Shown here in pieces: positions 18,051-26,293 of a stretch of DNA of 64,000 nt; position 1 is the first letter of the stretch, and each line of letters opens with the position of its first letter. The position numbers and the translations under genes were made by a program. The notes beneath the pieces were generated by a model. The model ran no database searches and was not told the origin of the DNA. It saw only the letters and a program-made list of their open reading frames with translations. Origin of the DNA: an uncultured Eubacterium sp. (GTDB lineage Bacteria; Bacillota; Clostridia; Lachnospirales; Lachnospiraceae); NCBI GenBank assembly GCA_900552795.1, contig USBB01000006.1, forward strand, positions 1-64,000. The letters run 5' to 3'.

Positions 18051-18116
18051 TTTCGCATACCTCTCGCGTTTGTCCTTATTAAATCTCAAAACCCATATAG
18101 GCAAAAAATAGAGTAA

Positions 18117-20285
18117 TCAATAATATCCGTAATTAACTCTGCGGCTTATAATTGTGCTGCTGTTTTTAAGCTTTACATTAATTACGCCTGTCGCTTTGTA
18201 TATATAATTTTTCATTCTGAAATTACTTTTGCCAAGAGCAATCATTCTCAATTCCATTGCACTTAATGTGTTCATACTTTTTTTGTAATTGTCCTGCAAA
18301 AACAGCAGCATTCTTATATAATCCTCATAATCCATATTACCGTCAGGTATTAATCCGCTCTCTCCACTGCTTCCATCGGTGCTCTTACTATCCGTCTTGC
18401 TGCCGAATTTTAATTCCAACAAATCAGATAATGATAATTTCCAGTCACTTCCTGTTTTTAACGCCGGTATGCTTTCTTTCGCAAACAATCTTTGCAAATC
18501 ATATATACTCTCTCCGTATGCCCAAAGTCCGAGAATAACATACTGAACCACCTTTACTATTGCAGTGTTTCCGGTAAATCCCGACAACGTCGCAGCAAGT
18601 GTCATTGCCTCTGCCTTTTTTGCTCTGTCCGTTATAAGGTAAGCCATATTTACCCCCTCCCTTATTGCCGACAGCTTTAATATCACCTCATTTATATTGT
18701 CTACATCAGAATTTTCACCGCACAATATATATTCAATAGGATACTCAAGCTCACACCATGACTTATTGCTGTCATTCACATCTGTATAACACGGAAACTT
18801 CTCAATTAAATACTCATTAAAAATAAATTTATCCATAGCAGAATTAAAGTTTCCATTTTCCAAAGATCGTTCGCTTTCATCATCTTTATTTTCGGAATAA
18901 AGTGACGCTGCAAGATTTGTATGTGCAATCTCTTTACCTGATACATTGCATGGCAGCACCAGTTCGCTTATACCATTGCTAAATATTTCTTTAAGCTTGT
19001 TTATAACTGCATAGCCTGCTCCTCCCTTATCAAAATCAATACCGGAATAATCAAATTTAAGCAGCTTATTATCCATTTTTCCAAAATAATCTTCCATGCC
19101 CTGCAAAACTTTATAAACACTGTCTAAATCATCATGTGATATATCAGAAATGTTTTCTTCTAATTTAAGTTTTTTCAGTTGGCTCTTTATTTTTGTTATT
19201 ACTGTTAAATTCTGCGAAAGCCCCCTACGCATAAATTCAACATTACACATCTTGAAGTTGGACAATGATGCTGCATTTTGCATATTCTCTATATCAGCAG
19301 ACATAGTATCTGACAACTCATCTCCAAAAAGCTGACTGTTTTCTTTAACCTTATTTATACAGCTTTGAAGCTGTGTACGACAGTCATTGTTTTGTACACT
19401 ATAATCCTCAAGTTTTTCAACAGCCTTTCTCGAAGTACTTTCAACACCGGTAACAAGCTCTGTAATTTTTTTATAATTTCTTTCATATATCTGCCTTATT
19501 TCTTCTGCTTCATCAAAAACATCATCCGATATACATTCTTCTATAAGCTCTATATCCTCTTTCAAATCACATATCAGCTGCTCTGCATTTATACACTTAT
19601 CCGAATACAAAACAGCGTCATATACCGGTTTTGAAGCTATTGCCGTATTTTTCATTGATAACTCCCCCATAACAGCAGCCTTTGCAAAATATTCTCCGCT
19701 TGGCACAGCCTTACCGTTTCTAATCACAATTCCGCTTATATCTGTTTTTATCCCCTCCACAAGCTCAATCACCTCAAGAATCACTTTATCAGTCTGTACA
19801 AGTTGTTCTTCTGCCGTCATAATTTCATTGGTTATCTCATTAAGCTTTTGGGCTTTCTTACTCTCTTTCTCAATTCCCAGCACTTTATCAAGAATCACCT
19901 CAACGCCTCCAAGCTTCATATAAGAATTTACCTGACTCCTAAGCGAAGCCCCATTAGCATCTGTCATATATTTTTTATCTTCAAAACAGGAATTAACATA
20001 TTCTGCTTTACCGCCTGTATCGTTTATGCCTGAAGCTGCAAAATATCTCAGACAGTTATTCATACTTATATCATCCTTTACTGCAAATATATCAAATTCC
20101 TCCAGCAGCTCTTTAGAATAATTCGCAAATGCAGATTCGACAGACAGCCTTGATGCCATATTAATTCTTAAATCTAATGCTGACTGTATACATGCTTTTA
20201 CGCATGTACAAATCAAAGCTGCTGCCGTCATAAATATTAAAGCTGCATACACCGTTATCTGTGCCGATACCCTATTTTCCCCCAT
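18117..20285 (-). CDS. DUF5702 family Tad-locus protein
   Basis: 722 residues. The N terminus ENRVSAQITVYAALIFMTAA is a TadE/TadG-like helix with following Leu/Ala hydrophobic stretch, then a long extracytoplasmic domain dominated by predicted coiled coil (residues about 130-380) and a C-terminal globular part with a further hydrophobic segment near residue 560. This matches DUF5702 proteins seen in Lachnospiraceae Tad loci and is the functional counterpart of TadG. It follows flp1 by 35 bp. No enzymatic motif seen. Confidence 0.75.
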   Translation of the reverse strand: MGENRVSAQITVYAALIFMTAAALICTCVKACIQSALDLRINMASRLSVESAFANYSKELLEEFDIFAVKDDISMNNCLRYFAASGINDTGGKAEYVNSCFEDKKYMTDANGASLRSQVNSYMKLGGVEVILDKVLGIEKESKKAQKLNEITNEIMTAEEQLVQTDKVILEVIELVEGIKTDISGIVIRNGKAVPSGEYFAKAAVMGELSMKNTAIASKPVYDAVLYSDKCINAEQLICDLKEDIELIEECISDDVFDEAEEIRQIYERNYKKITELVTGVESTSRKAVEKLEDYSVQNNDCRTQLQSCINKVKENSQLFGDELSDTMSADIENMQNAASLSNFKMCNVEFMRRGLSQNLTVITKIKSQLKKLKLEENISDISHDDLDSVYKVLQGMEDYFGKMDNKLLKFDYSGIDFDKGGAGYAVINKLKEIFSNGISELVLPCNVSGKEIAHTNLAASLYSENKDDESERSLENGNFNSAMDKFIFNEYLIEKFPCYTDVNDSNKSWCELEYPIEYILCGENSDVDNINEVILKLSAIREGVNMAYLITDRAKKAEAMTLAATLSGFTGNTAIVKVVQYVILGLWAYGESIYDLQRLFAKESIPALKTGSDWKLSLSDLLELKFGSKTDSKSTDGSSGESGLIPDGNMDYEDYIRMLLFLQDNYKKSMNTLSAMELRMIALGKSNFRMKNYIYKATGVINVKLKNSSTIISRRVNYGYY

Positions 20286-20320
20286 TATTTTCTCCTAATC
20301 TCTCAATATGCCAAGCTTAC

Positions 20321-20491
20321 CTAAATCTGCTTAATCTGACTCGACATTTTTGACAAAATATTCTTTACAATATCTGTAATCTTTTCCTTAAACAATAATA
20401 CAAGTCCTACAATGACAATGATTATAAGTACAACCTCTACAATCTCCATTCCATCCTCTTCTGTGATAACATTTTTTAATAACCCAAACAT
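20321..20491 (-). CDS. Flp1 family type IVb pilin (major Tad pilin)
   Basis: A 56-residue gene. It starts MFGLLKNVITEEDG, then GMEIVEVVLIIIVIVGLVLL: prepilin peptidase cleavage after Gly14 would give a mature pilin starting Met with Glu at position 5, the class III pilin hallmark, followed by one hydrophobic helix and a short basic tail. ATG at 20491 is preceded by GAAATGAGG, the end of a palindromic repeat. It lies between tadC and DUF5702, as expected for the major pilin. Too short for most gene callers. Confidence 0.9.
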   Translation of the reverse strand: MFGLLKNVITEEDGMEIVEVVLIIIVIVGLVLLFKEKITDIVKNILSKMSSQIKQI

Positions 20492-20558
20492 ATTTCACCT
20501 CATTTCTGCGCTGCTTTTTACGCATAACAAGTTTGCTGTCAGGCAGCGCTCAGACACA
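20492..20558 (-). repeat. Start-proximal palindromic repeat (copy before flp1)
   Basis: Minus strand: TTTGTGTCTG, arms GCAGCGC-type (20543-20549 with 20508-20514), CTTGTTATGCGTAAAAAGC and then GCGCAGAAATGAGG, which is the flp1 ribosome binding site. It aligns well with the copy before the GH25 gene. A 20-codon frame from GTG at 20557 ends in TGA inside the ribosome binding region, two codons before the flp1 ATG. Confidence 0.75.
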
Positions 20559-20571
20559 AACCTTCTACATT

Positions 20572-21141
20572 CTAATAGCCAAATGACACCATAGCAGGAT
20601 ACATAATAATTACCATAACCACCGCAAGCATAACTATCATTGGAAAAATCAACTTTGTTCCAGCCTCCTCACCATACTTTCTGGCAAGGTTTTTTCTTTC
20701 CTCAAAAGCTTCTATACATTCAAGCTCAAGCATTAAAATCAGGTCTTTTGTTCCCTTTTTCATATTCTGAATAAGAAGCGTGCTGAATTTTAGATACTCT
20801 TTTGTGCCGCATCTTCTCCCAAACTGCTCATAAACAGTTAATTCTGACATTCCCATTCTTAATTGATTGTAGCTTTCCCACATTTCTTCATATACATAGC
20901 GTTTTTTACCAGAGCTGTTATGATAATCAACAGCAACTCGTTCCCATGCGCCTCTAACACTCATACCTGCACTTACAAGCAATGATATTTTTGATACCAT
21001 TTCCGAATAATCATACTTAAGCTGCTCTTTTCTCTTTATAAGCATGCTTTGCTTTTGTTTTTTCCCTGCCATTATCAATGCTGCTGCCGCAACTGCAACA
21101 AACACAACAATCTCAAAAACAGAATACAAAAAATTATACAT
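20572..21141 (-). CDS. tadC: TadC, type II/IV secretion F-domain membrane protein
   Basis: 189 residues. An N-terminal membrane helix, then the T2SSF-domain stretch YDYSEMVSKISLLVSAGMSVRGAWERV and KEYLKFSTLLIQNMKKGTKDLILMLELE, then a C-terminal helix (LIFPMIVMLAVVMVIIMYPA). TadC with TadB forms the inner-membrane platform of the Tad pilus machine. Starts 8 bp inside the tadB 3' end. Confidence 0.88.
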   Translation of the reverse strand: MYNFLYSVFEIVVFVAVAAAALIMAGKKQKQSMLIKRKEQLKYDYSEMVSKISLLVSAGMSVRGAWERVAVDYHNSSGKKRYVYEEMWESYNQLRMGMSELTVYEQFGRRCGTKEYLKFSTLLIQNMKKGTKDLILMLELECIEAFEERKNLARKYGEEAGTKLIFPMIVMLAVVMVIIMYPAMVSFGY

Positions 21142-21898
21142 TTATATCCACAATCCTTCTGCTCACATATGCGGCCGCCATATATACAATAAGACACATG
21201 CTCATCACAATTATTCCTAAAACATTACCGTACAATGGACTTATAAAATCAGGGGAAGTCATACGAAGATATAAAATCATACCAAAGGGCATCATGCTCA
21301 TTACTTTCTGTTCCATCTTTTTGCCGCTTATTATTGTTTGTATTTCACTTTCAACTTCTATTTTTTCTCTGACTGTATTTGAAATATTTTTTATTATTGC
21401 TATCAAATCACCACCGCTTCTTTTAGCGTATTTAAACACCTGTGCGAAATATTTTATATCTTCAATACCTGTCCTGTCTGCAAATTCTATCAACTCATCC
21501 TCAATATTTGCACTATTATCCACTTTTCTTAAAATATCCGAAAACGCTTGGACAATAAAACTGTTATCACCATGCAACAGCTTTGTTTCGCTGACCGCCT
21601 CCCTGAAAGCATTTTCAATCGAATATCCTACATTAAGCGAAAATGACACTGCCGCCAATATATCTTTGAACTCATTTTTTATAAGCTGCTCTTTTACTAA
21701 AATATCTTTTCTTCTACGCTTATTTACATAGAAAAATATATAGGGACTTATTATAAAAGCTGCCAATAAACTGTTATAAAAAAGATATGAAAGTATACAA
21801 ACTATAACGATTCCCTGCAAGATCCATAATTTTGTTTTATTAATGCTGCTAATCTTTAATGCCTGCAAAAAACATTTTTTCTTTATTTTGAAGTTCAT
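21134..21898 (-). CDS. tadB: TadB, type II/IV secretion F-domain membrane protein
   Basis: 254 residues if started at the ATG 21898. Two early helices, then the T2SSF segment LAAVSFSLNVGYSIENAFRE and KYAKRSGGDLIAIIKNISNT, and two C-terminal helices. Partner of TadC. The start is uncertain: in-frame ATGs exist at 21958 and 22009, the first behind a GGGGGAG that is rather distant; 21898 has CAGGAAG 14 bases upstream and overlaps tadA by 50 bases. Confidence 0.85.
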   Translation of the reverse strand: MNFKIKKKCFLQALKISSINKTKLWILQGIVIVCILSYLFYNSLLAAFIISPYIFFYVNKRRRKDILVKEQLIKNEFKDILAAVSFSLNVGYSIENAFREAVSETKLLHGDNSFIVQAFSDILRKVDNSANIEDELIEFADRTGIEDIKYFAQVFKYAKRSGGDLIAIIKNISNTVREKIEVESEIQTIISGKKMEQKVMSMMPFGMILYLRMTSPDFISPLYGNVLGIIVMSMCLIVYMAAAYVSRRIVDINV

Positions 21899-23081
21899 TA
21901 CACTTTTTAAGACTTCCTGTAATTTCACCTCCGCGTTCACCAGTCTCTTTAAACTCATATAATGTGTTAAATTTAATCTCCCCCTCATCAATTCCAACAA
22001 TCTCCACAATCTGCAAAACCCTCCTCGTCCTGTCTCTTAGTCTTCCAAGATGTACAACAATGTCAATAGCGGATGCCACCTGCTGTCTTGCCGCCATAAC
22101 AGGCATACCTGATGCCATAAGAACCATTGTTTCGAGTCTTACCATCATATCTTTTGGACTGTTTCCATGCCCCGTAGATAAGCTTCCATCATGTCCTGTA
22201 TTCATGGCCTGAAGCATATCAAGTGCCTCATCGCCTCTTACTTCACCCACAATAATTCTGTCCGGCCTCATCCTAAGACTTGATTTAATTAAATTTCTTA
22301 TTGTAACTGCATTTTTCCCCTCCACATTAGCATTTCTCGCCTCAAGCCTGACAAGATTACTAAGATTTTTTATCTGCAATTCTGCCGAATCCTCTATCGT
22401 TATTATTCTCTCATCCTCAGATATATAATTTGTAAGGATATTTAAAAATGTCGTCTTGCCTGAACCCGTACCTCCACTTATAAAAATATTATATTTTGCC
22501 ATGACTGCATTTTTCAAAAATTCTGATGCGTCTGTTGTTATTGACTTTAATGAAATCAGCTTATCCATTGTAAGCAAATCCTTATAAAACTTTCGTATTG
22601 TTATGACCGGTCCGTCTATGGCTATAGGCGGCAGGACAATGTTTACTCTCGAACCGTCCGATAGCCTTGTATCTGTTATAGGAACAGATTCATTAACGAT
22701 TTTATTAGACATTGCCGCTATTTTTTGTACAATATCCTCAAGCCTGCATTTGCTTATAAAAAATTTATCCCATTTTAACAATCTGCCTTCTTTCTCATAA
22801 AATATGTCAGTCCGTCCATTAACCATAATTTCAGTTACACTGTCATCTTCCAAAAGCTCCTGCAAAATATCTAATTTTCTTATAGAGTTAAAAATCTGTT
22901 TGGACAATATCTCTCTGTCTTTTATTGAGATATATTTCTGCCTGCTTTCTTCAAGCACACATTCCTCTATTATTTCTCTTATTTTGTCATCCTCAATATC
23001 CTTTGATAAATCGAGCCTACCATACACAACCTCTTTAATTTTATCTGTAAGCTCTTTTTGATTATTTATACTGCTGTCCAC
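21849..23081 (-). CDS. tadA: TadA/CpaF secretion ATPase
   Basis: 410 residues, the ATPase driving pilin assembly. Clear motifs: Walker A ISGGTGSGKTTFLNIL, Asp box DERIITIEDSAELQI, Walker B-like RPDRIIVGEVRGDEALDMLQ, and His box NTGHDGSLSTGHGNSP. I prefer the GTG at 23081, which has GAGAGG seven bases upstream; the ATG at 23117 has no ribosome binding site. It then overlaps the TadZ-like gene by 20 bases, suggesting translational coupling. Confidence 0.93.
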   Translation of the reverse strand: MDSSINNQKELTDKIKEVVYGRLDLSKDIEDDKIREIIEECVLEESRQKYISIKDREILSKQIFNSIRKLDILQELLEDDSVTEIMVNGRTDIFYEKEGRLLKWDKFFISKCRLEDIVQKIAAMSNKIVNESVPITDTRLSDGSRVNIVLPPIAIDGPVITIRKFYKDLLTMDKLISLKSITTDASEFLKNAVMAKYNIFISGGTGSGKTTFLNILTNYISEDERIITIEDSAELQIKNLSNLVRLEARNANVEGKNAVTIRNLIKSSLRMRPDRIIVGEVRGDEALDMLQAMNTGHDGSLSTGHGNSPKDMMVRLETMVLMASGMPVMAARQQVASAIDIVVHLGRLRDRTRRVLQIVEIVGIDEGEIKFNTLYEFKETGERGGEITGSLKKCNELQNKEKMFFAGIKD

Positions 23082-24090
23082 CGGATACCTCTCTTTGTTC
23101 AAGCAGTGTAGTGACATATCTGTTCATACCGCCAAAAGAAATGTTGTTCCAATAATCCGGCTTCACTTCCCCCTCCCCCTCAGGAATACGAATTTTAACA
23201 ACCCTCTTTATAATATGTTCAAAGCCCGTACCGCAAAAATATGTCTCGAAACTCTGCATTTTCCTTAATGATAAATAATCACCTTTTACCGGAACATACA
23301 CAACATTGCAGCATTCAGTAAGCTTCCATGACTGTCTTAAAGAATTGGATATATCAAGTACTATAAACTCATATCCCCCATGCTTTTCTATACATTCCAC
23401 AAAATCGATTATCTGTTCCGGCTCCATGCTGCTTATATCCTCAGCGCATCTTACCGGAGAAAAATAATCAAATCCTGCAACATTAGAAATCACAGACAAT
23501 ATTTTATCAATTGAACTTTCTCTCCCCTGCATATAATAATAAAATGCATCTGAAAGATTCTCTTCTCTGGCAGGAGGAAGTATCTCATCCAATCCCGAAA
23601 AATCTTCAAGATTTATATACAGTGTTTTACCCCTCTGCCCCAATATCCTTGCCATATTCAAGGCAAACGCTGTCTTTGGCTCAACGCAAACAGGTGAATA
23701 TATGCCTATCAATTTTGTATCTGACAATAATGACTTATGTATAATAAGACTGTTATCAGATATAATTGAATATATCTTCTCAAATGACTGATATCTGTAT
23801 ATACCGACCGCATCACATCCGTATTTTTCCTGTATCAGTTCTCTGCACACTGCCTCCTCCGTCATTATAATCAACGTTTTATTAAACAGTTCCTTTAATT
23901 CATCAACATAATACTCTTCACTTACGATAAGAACCTCAGGCTCACTTACGATTAAATATTTTTTAAGTTCTGCCATAACAGTAAATAACTGAATATCAAG
24001 TGATGTCCCGACTTTGATACTCATAGCATTAGCCAGTCTTTTTCCATACTCGCCGCAATCATAAATAACACAGCTTCTGCTCAAATACAT
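23062..24090 (-). CDS. TadZ/CpaE-like pilus assembly protein with lost Walker A
   Basis: 342 residues: a receiver-like N-terminal half and a ParA/MinD-like C-terminal half, the CpaE/TadZ layout that positions the pilus machine. The P-loop region reads IGIYSPVCVEPKTAFALNMARIL, where ParA proteins have a GGxGKT loop, so the ATP-binding glycines are missing. Later MinD-like strands (KTLYINLEDFSGLDEIL, YEFIVLDISNS, NVVYVPVKGD) are kept. Sits between the first prepilin peptidase (10-bp overlap) and tadA. Confidence 0.75.
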   Translation of the reverse strand: MYLSRSCVIYDCGEYGKRLANAMSIKVGTSLDIQLFTVMAELKKYLIVSEPEVLIVSEEYYVDELKELFNKTLIIMTEEAVCRELIQEKYGCDAVGIYRYQSFEKIYSIISDNSLIIHKSLLSDTKLIGIYSPVCVEPKTAFALNMARILGQRGKTLYINLEDFSGLDEILPPAREENLSDAFYYYMQGRESSIDKILSVISNVAGFDYFSPVRCAEDISSMEPEQIIDFVECIEKHGGYEFIVLDISNSLRQSWKLTECCNVVYVPVKGDYLSLRKMQSFETYFCGTGFEHIIKRVVKIRIPEGEGEVKPDYWNNISFGGMNRYVTTLLEQREVSGGQQYK

Positions 24091-24572
24091 ATTCCTCCCT
24101 CTATCAAAACTTTAAACACAAAAATCACAACACCAAACAATATTGCAGCTCCAAAATGAATTGCATGCACTTTAAAAGGTATACCTGCCACATGTCTGAC
24201 AACACATTTTTTAAATATAATTTCAATCAGACCGACTGCAGTGCCTGCCATAAATGCTGATACCAATATAACCTTTATTCCGCAAAGTCCCATTAATAAT
24301 CCATGTACAGCCGCAATCTTTACGTCCGCAGCCCCAATTCCCTTAAAACAATACAAAACAAACATAAATACAAATGATACAGTCATTCCAAAAATGTAAT
24401 CAGAAACTTTCATTCCCATGACAGCCTGTACAAAAGTAATCACCGCCGCTGTCACAAAAAATGGCACAATAATTCTGTTTGAAATCTTAAACCTTTTCAA
24501 ATCATCCAGCGCGGCAATAGCCGCAAAGAATATTGATATCGTAATCCTTATCAGTAAAAATATGTCACTAAT
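24081..24572 (-). CDS. Prepilin peptidase, A24 family, with a probable ATT start
   Basis: 163 residues from an ATT at 24572. A TTG at 24500 would give 139 residues, but the first A24 motif, AAIAALDDLKRFKISN, with the catalytic Asp and the KISN turn, is split: the Asp lies upstream of that TTG. The second Asp motif is GIGAADVKIA. Starting from the conserved domain, the frame stays open back to 24596 with no ATG, GTG or TTG; AAGGAGG at 24584-24590 is 11 bases from the ATT. A recent start-codon mutation is the alternative. First gene of the Tad operon. Confidence 0.7.
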   Translation of the reverse strand: MSDIFLLIRITISIFFAAIAALDDLKRFKISNRIIVPFFVTAAVITFVQAVMGMKVSDYIFGMTVSFVFMFVLYCFKGIGAADVKIAAVHGLLMGLCGIKVILVSAFMAGTAVGLIEIIFKKCVVRHVAGIPFKVHAIHFGAAILFGVVIFVFKVLIEGGICI

Positions 24573-24716
24573 ACTAAAATCAACCTCCTTATAAGCTTAT
24601 TATCATATCTGCCTGCCTCATATTACGTCCATTATGTATATACACATATGGGTATATATTTGGAAATTCATGGTTATAATCTAATAAACCAAAACATTCA
24701 AGAATAGGGGATTATA

Positions 24717-24938
24717 ATGAAATTATCAAAAAAGAAACTCCGTCCTGAAAACTATAATAAAAAATGCCTTATGGACGAAATCAATATGACTAAGAACGCT
24801 CTTGATGCAGCATACTCCAACTTCGACAATGCGACTGATCCTGACCTTATAGACTGCTATATCTATAAAGTCAATGCAGAGCAAAAACGATACAAATATC
24901 TTTTAGAACGAGTCCGTGAATATGAACTGCAAAGATAA
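24717..24938 (+). CDS. DUF2508 (YaaL-like) small protein
   Basis: 73 residues, highly charged and helical, with the pattern LMDEINMTKNALDAAYSNFDN ... LIDCYIYKVNAEQKRYKYLLERV seen in YaaL/DUF2508 proteins of Firmicutes. Function unknown; often near sporulation or recombination genes. GGGG-type site (AATAGGGGATT) upstream. Not linked to the adjacent Tad or aquaporin genes, which run the other way. Confidence 0.7.
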   Translation: MKLSKKKLRPENYNKKCLMDEINMTKNALDAAYSNFDNATDPDLIDCYIYKVNAEQKRYKYLLERVREYELQR

Positions 24939-24948
24939 ACATTTATTA

Positions 24949-24978
24949 TTGATTTGTTTGGTATTGTATTAGTATAAT
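24949..24978 (+). promoter_or_regulatory. Promoter candidate pointing into the 25.0 kb intergenic region
   Basis: Plus strand TTGATT (24949-24954), 18-base spacer, perfect TATAAT (24973-24978), directly followed by the 14-bp palindrome AGCATAGCTATGCT (24979-24992). No gene follows on this strand before the terminator hairpin at 25041-25130. Confidence 0.4.
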
Positions 24979-25040
24979 AGCATAGCTATGCTTATATGTC
25001 AATACTTATATTTATATTTAAAAAATATATTGACATGAAT

Positions 25041-25130
25041 AAAAAAGCAGTGCCTGTTCGCGGCCCCTCTAATCAGGTTTTTAAATCTGATTTTTAGCGG
25101 TATGCGTGGTTTTGGCACTGCTTTTTTCTT
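25041..25130. terminator. Bidirectional terminator with nested hairpins
   Basis: Outer stem AAAAAAGCAGTGCC (25041-25054) pairs with GGCACTGCTTTTTT (25114-25127), with A- and T-runs on both sides so it can work from either strand. Inside is AATCAG / CTGATT hairpin (25070-25091 region) and GC-rich flanks. It lies between the convergent DUF2508 gene and aquaporin gene. Confidence 0.8.
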
Positions 25131-25151
25131 ATTTTTTTATTTTCTCATCTA

Positions 25152-26048
25152 TTATTCTGCTGATTCTGACTCCTGCGATTTCTCTGTCGCTTCCTGACTC
25201 TCATCTTCGACTTCCGAACTTTCTTCTTCTGCTTCTGTTTTTTTAGTTTCTGACACATCTTCCTTTACTTTTTCGTCTGTCTCATTTGCTTTGCCATCGA
25301 CGCACGCCTGCACAGCTTTATCTTTCTTCTGTGTTGTCAAAGCCATGTATACAAGACCTGCCAAAAGTGCACCGATAAGAGGTGCTACAATAAATACCCA
25401 TACCTGAGATAATGCTTTGGCATCGCCAAATATAGCCTTTACAAACGCTGGGCCAAAGCTTCTTGCCGGGTTTACGCTTGTTCCTGTAAATGCTACACCG
25501 AAAAGATGTACTGTAGTAAGAGCCACACCACTTACAAGACCGGCAACTTTCTTATACTCTTCCTTTGCATTTACCCATATTACAGTAAGTACAAAAATAA
25601 ATGTAAGAATAACTTCTACAGCAACCGCTCCCCACATATTAATCTGCAAAAAACCACCGGCCTCACCGTATCCGTTAGTTCCAAGTGATGTAAGGTCATA
25701 TCCGTACGCCTGATACTGAGCTAATATTGTTGTATTAAATGTTTTTGTAAGACCAAACATAGCAAAACCTGCTGCAATACCACCAAAAATCTGTGCTATT
25801 ATGTATCCGAACATATCAACAAGCTTCATATCTCCTATTGCAAATTTGCAAAGTGTTACCGCAGGATTTACATGGCATCCTGAAATGTTGCCTATTGAGT
25901 AGCAGAGAGCAGTAAGAACCATACCGAAAATAAGCGATATACCTACAACTCCTAAAAGTCCGGAATACCCCCCTGTAAAAGAAGCTGCTCCGCAGGCTGT
26001 AAATGTGAGTACAAATGTTCCGATAAATTCGGCAAAATATTTTTTCAT
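25152..26048 (-). CDS. Aquaporin (MIP family) with acidic C-terminal tail
   Basis: 298 residues. Six membrane helices with both pore loops: GNISGCHVNPAVTLCKF and TGTSVNPARSFGPAF. The aromatic/arginine filter has His (TTVHLFG) and Arg (NPAR), which indicates a water-type AqpZ-like channel and not a glycerol facilitator. After residue about 240 comes a roughly 55-residue tail dense in Glu, Ser, Thr and Lys, longer than in usual bacterial aquaporins and likely disordered. Ribosome binding site GGAGG. Downstream terminator at 25041-25130. Confidence 0.92.
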   Translation of the reverse strand: MKKYFAEFIGTFVLTFTACGAASFTGGYSGLLGVVGISLIFGMVLTALCYSIGNISGCHVNPAVTLCKFAIGDMKLVDMFGYIIAQIFGGIAAGFAMFGLTKTFNTTILAQYQAYGYDLTSLGTNGYGEAGGFLQINMWGAVAVEVILTFIFVLTVIWVNAKEEYKKVAGLVSGVALTTVHLFGVAFTGTSVNPARSFGPAFVKAIFGDAKALSQVWVFIVAPLIGALLAGLVYMALTTQKKDKAVQACVDGKANETDEKVKEDVSETKKTEAEEESSEVEDESQEATEKSQESESAE

Positions 26049-26184
26049 TTAATTTCCTCCACTTAAAGTTTATTTTTATTTATTTATCTGTTATTCTATA
26101 AATATGACAGACAATGTAACCATACCACACATAAATAAATGATACAACTTTTTTGCAGATTAAAAACAAGAAATGAGGATCAGC

Positions 26185-26292
26185 GTGAAAAATCATGTTG
26201 ATGCAATGATTTTTCACACGCGAGATTTGTGTCTGCGCGCACTTGACACAAACTCGTTATGCGCAAAAAACGTGCGCAGAAACAGAGGTTAA
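26185..26292 (+). CDS. Putative leader peptide within the palindromic repeat
   Basis: A 35-codon frame beginning GTG with AAATGAGG six bases upstream and ending TAA one base before the ATG of the GH25 gene. Its first 11 codons (MKNHVDAMIFH) are encoded by the hairpin GTGAAAAATCAT / ATGATTTTTCAC, and the same reading (MKNHVDTMIFH, with site and GTG) recurs before jetB. It may be translated and coupled to the lysozyme gene, or it may be a by-product of the repeat. Confidence 0.35.
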   Translation: MKNHVDAMIFHTRDLCLRALDTNSLCAKNVRRNRG

Positions 26293-26293
26293 T
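26185..26293 (+). repeat. Start-proximal palindromic repeat (copy before the GH25 gene)
   Basis: Composite of a perfect 12-bp hairpin GTGAAAAATCAT / ATGATTTTTCAC (26185-26196, 26206-26217), a second hairpin CGAGATTTGTGTC / GACACAAACTCG (26221-26233, 26245-26256), a third stem TCTGCGC.. / GTGCGCAGA (26232-26242, 26272-26280) and the AGAGG ribosome binding site. The first hairpin differs from the jetB copy at one base in 33. Confidence 0.85.
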
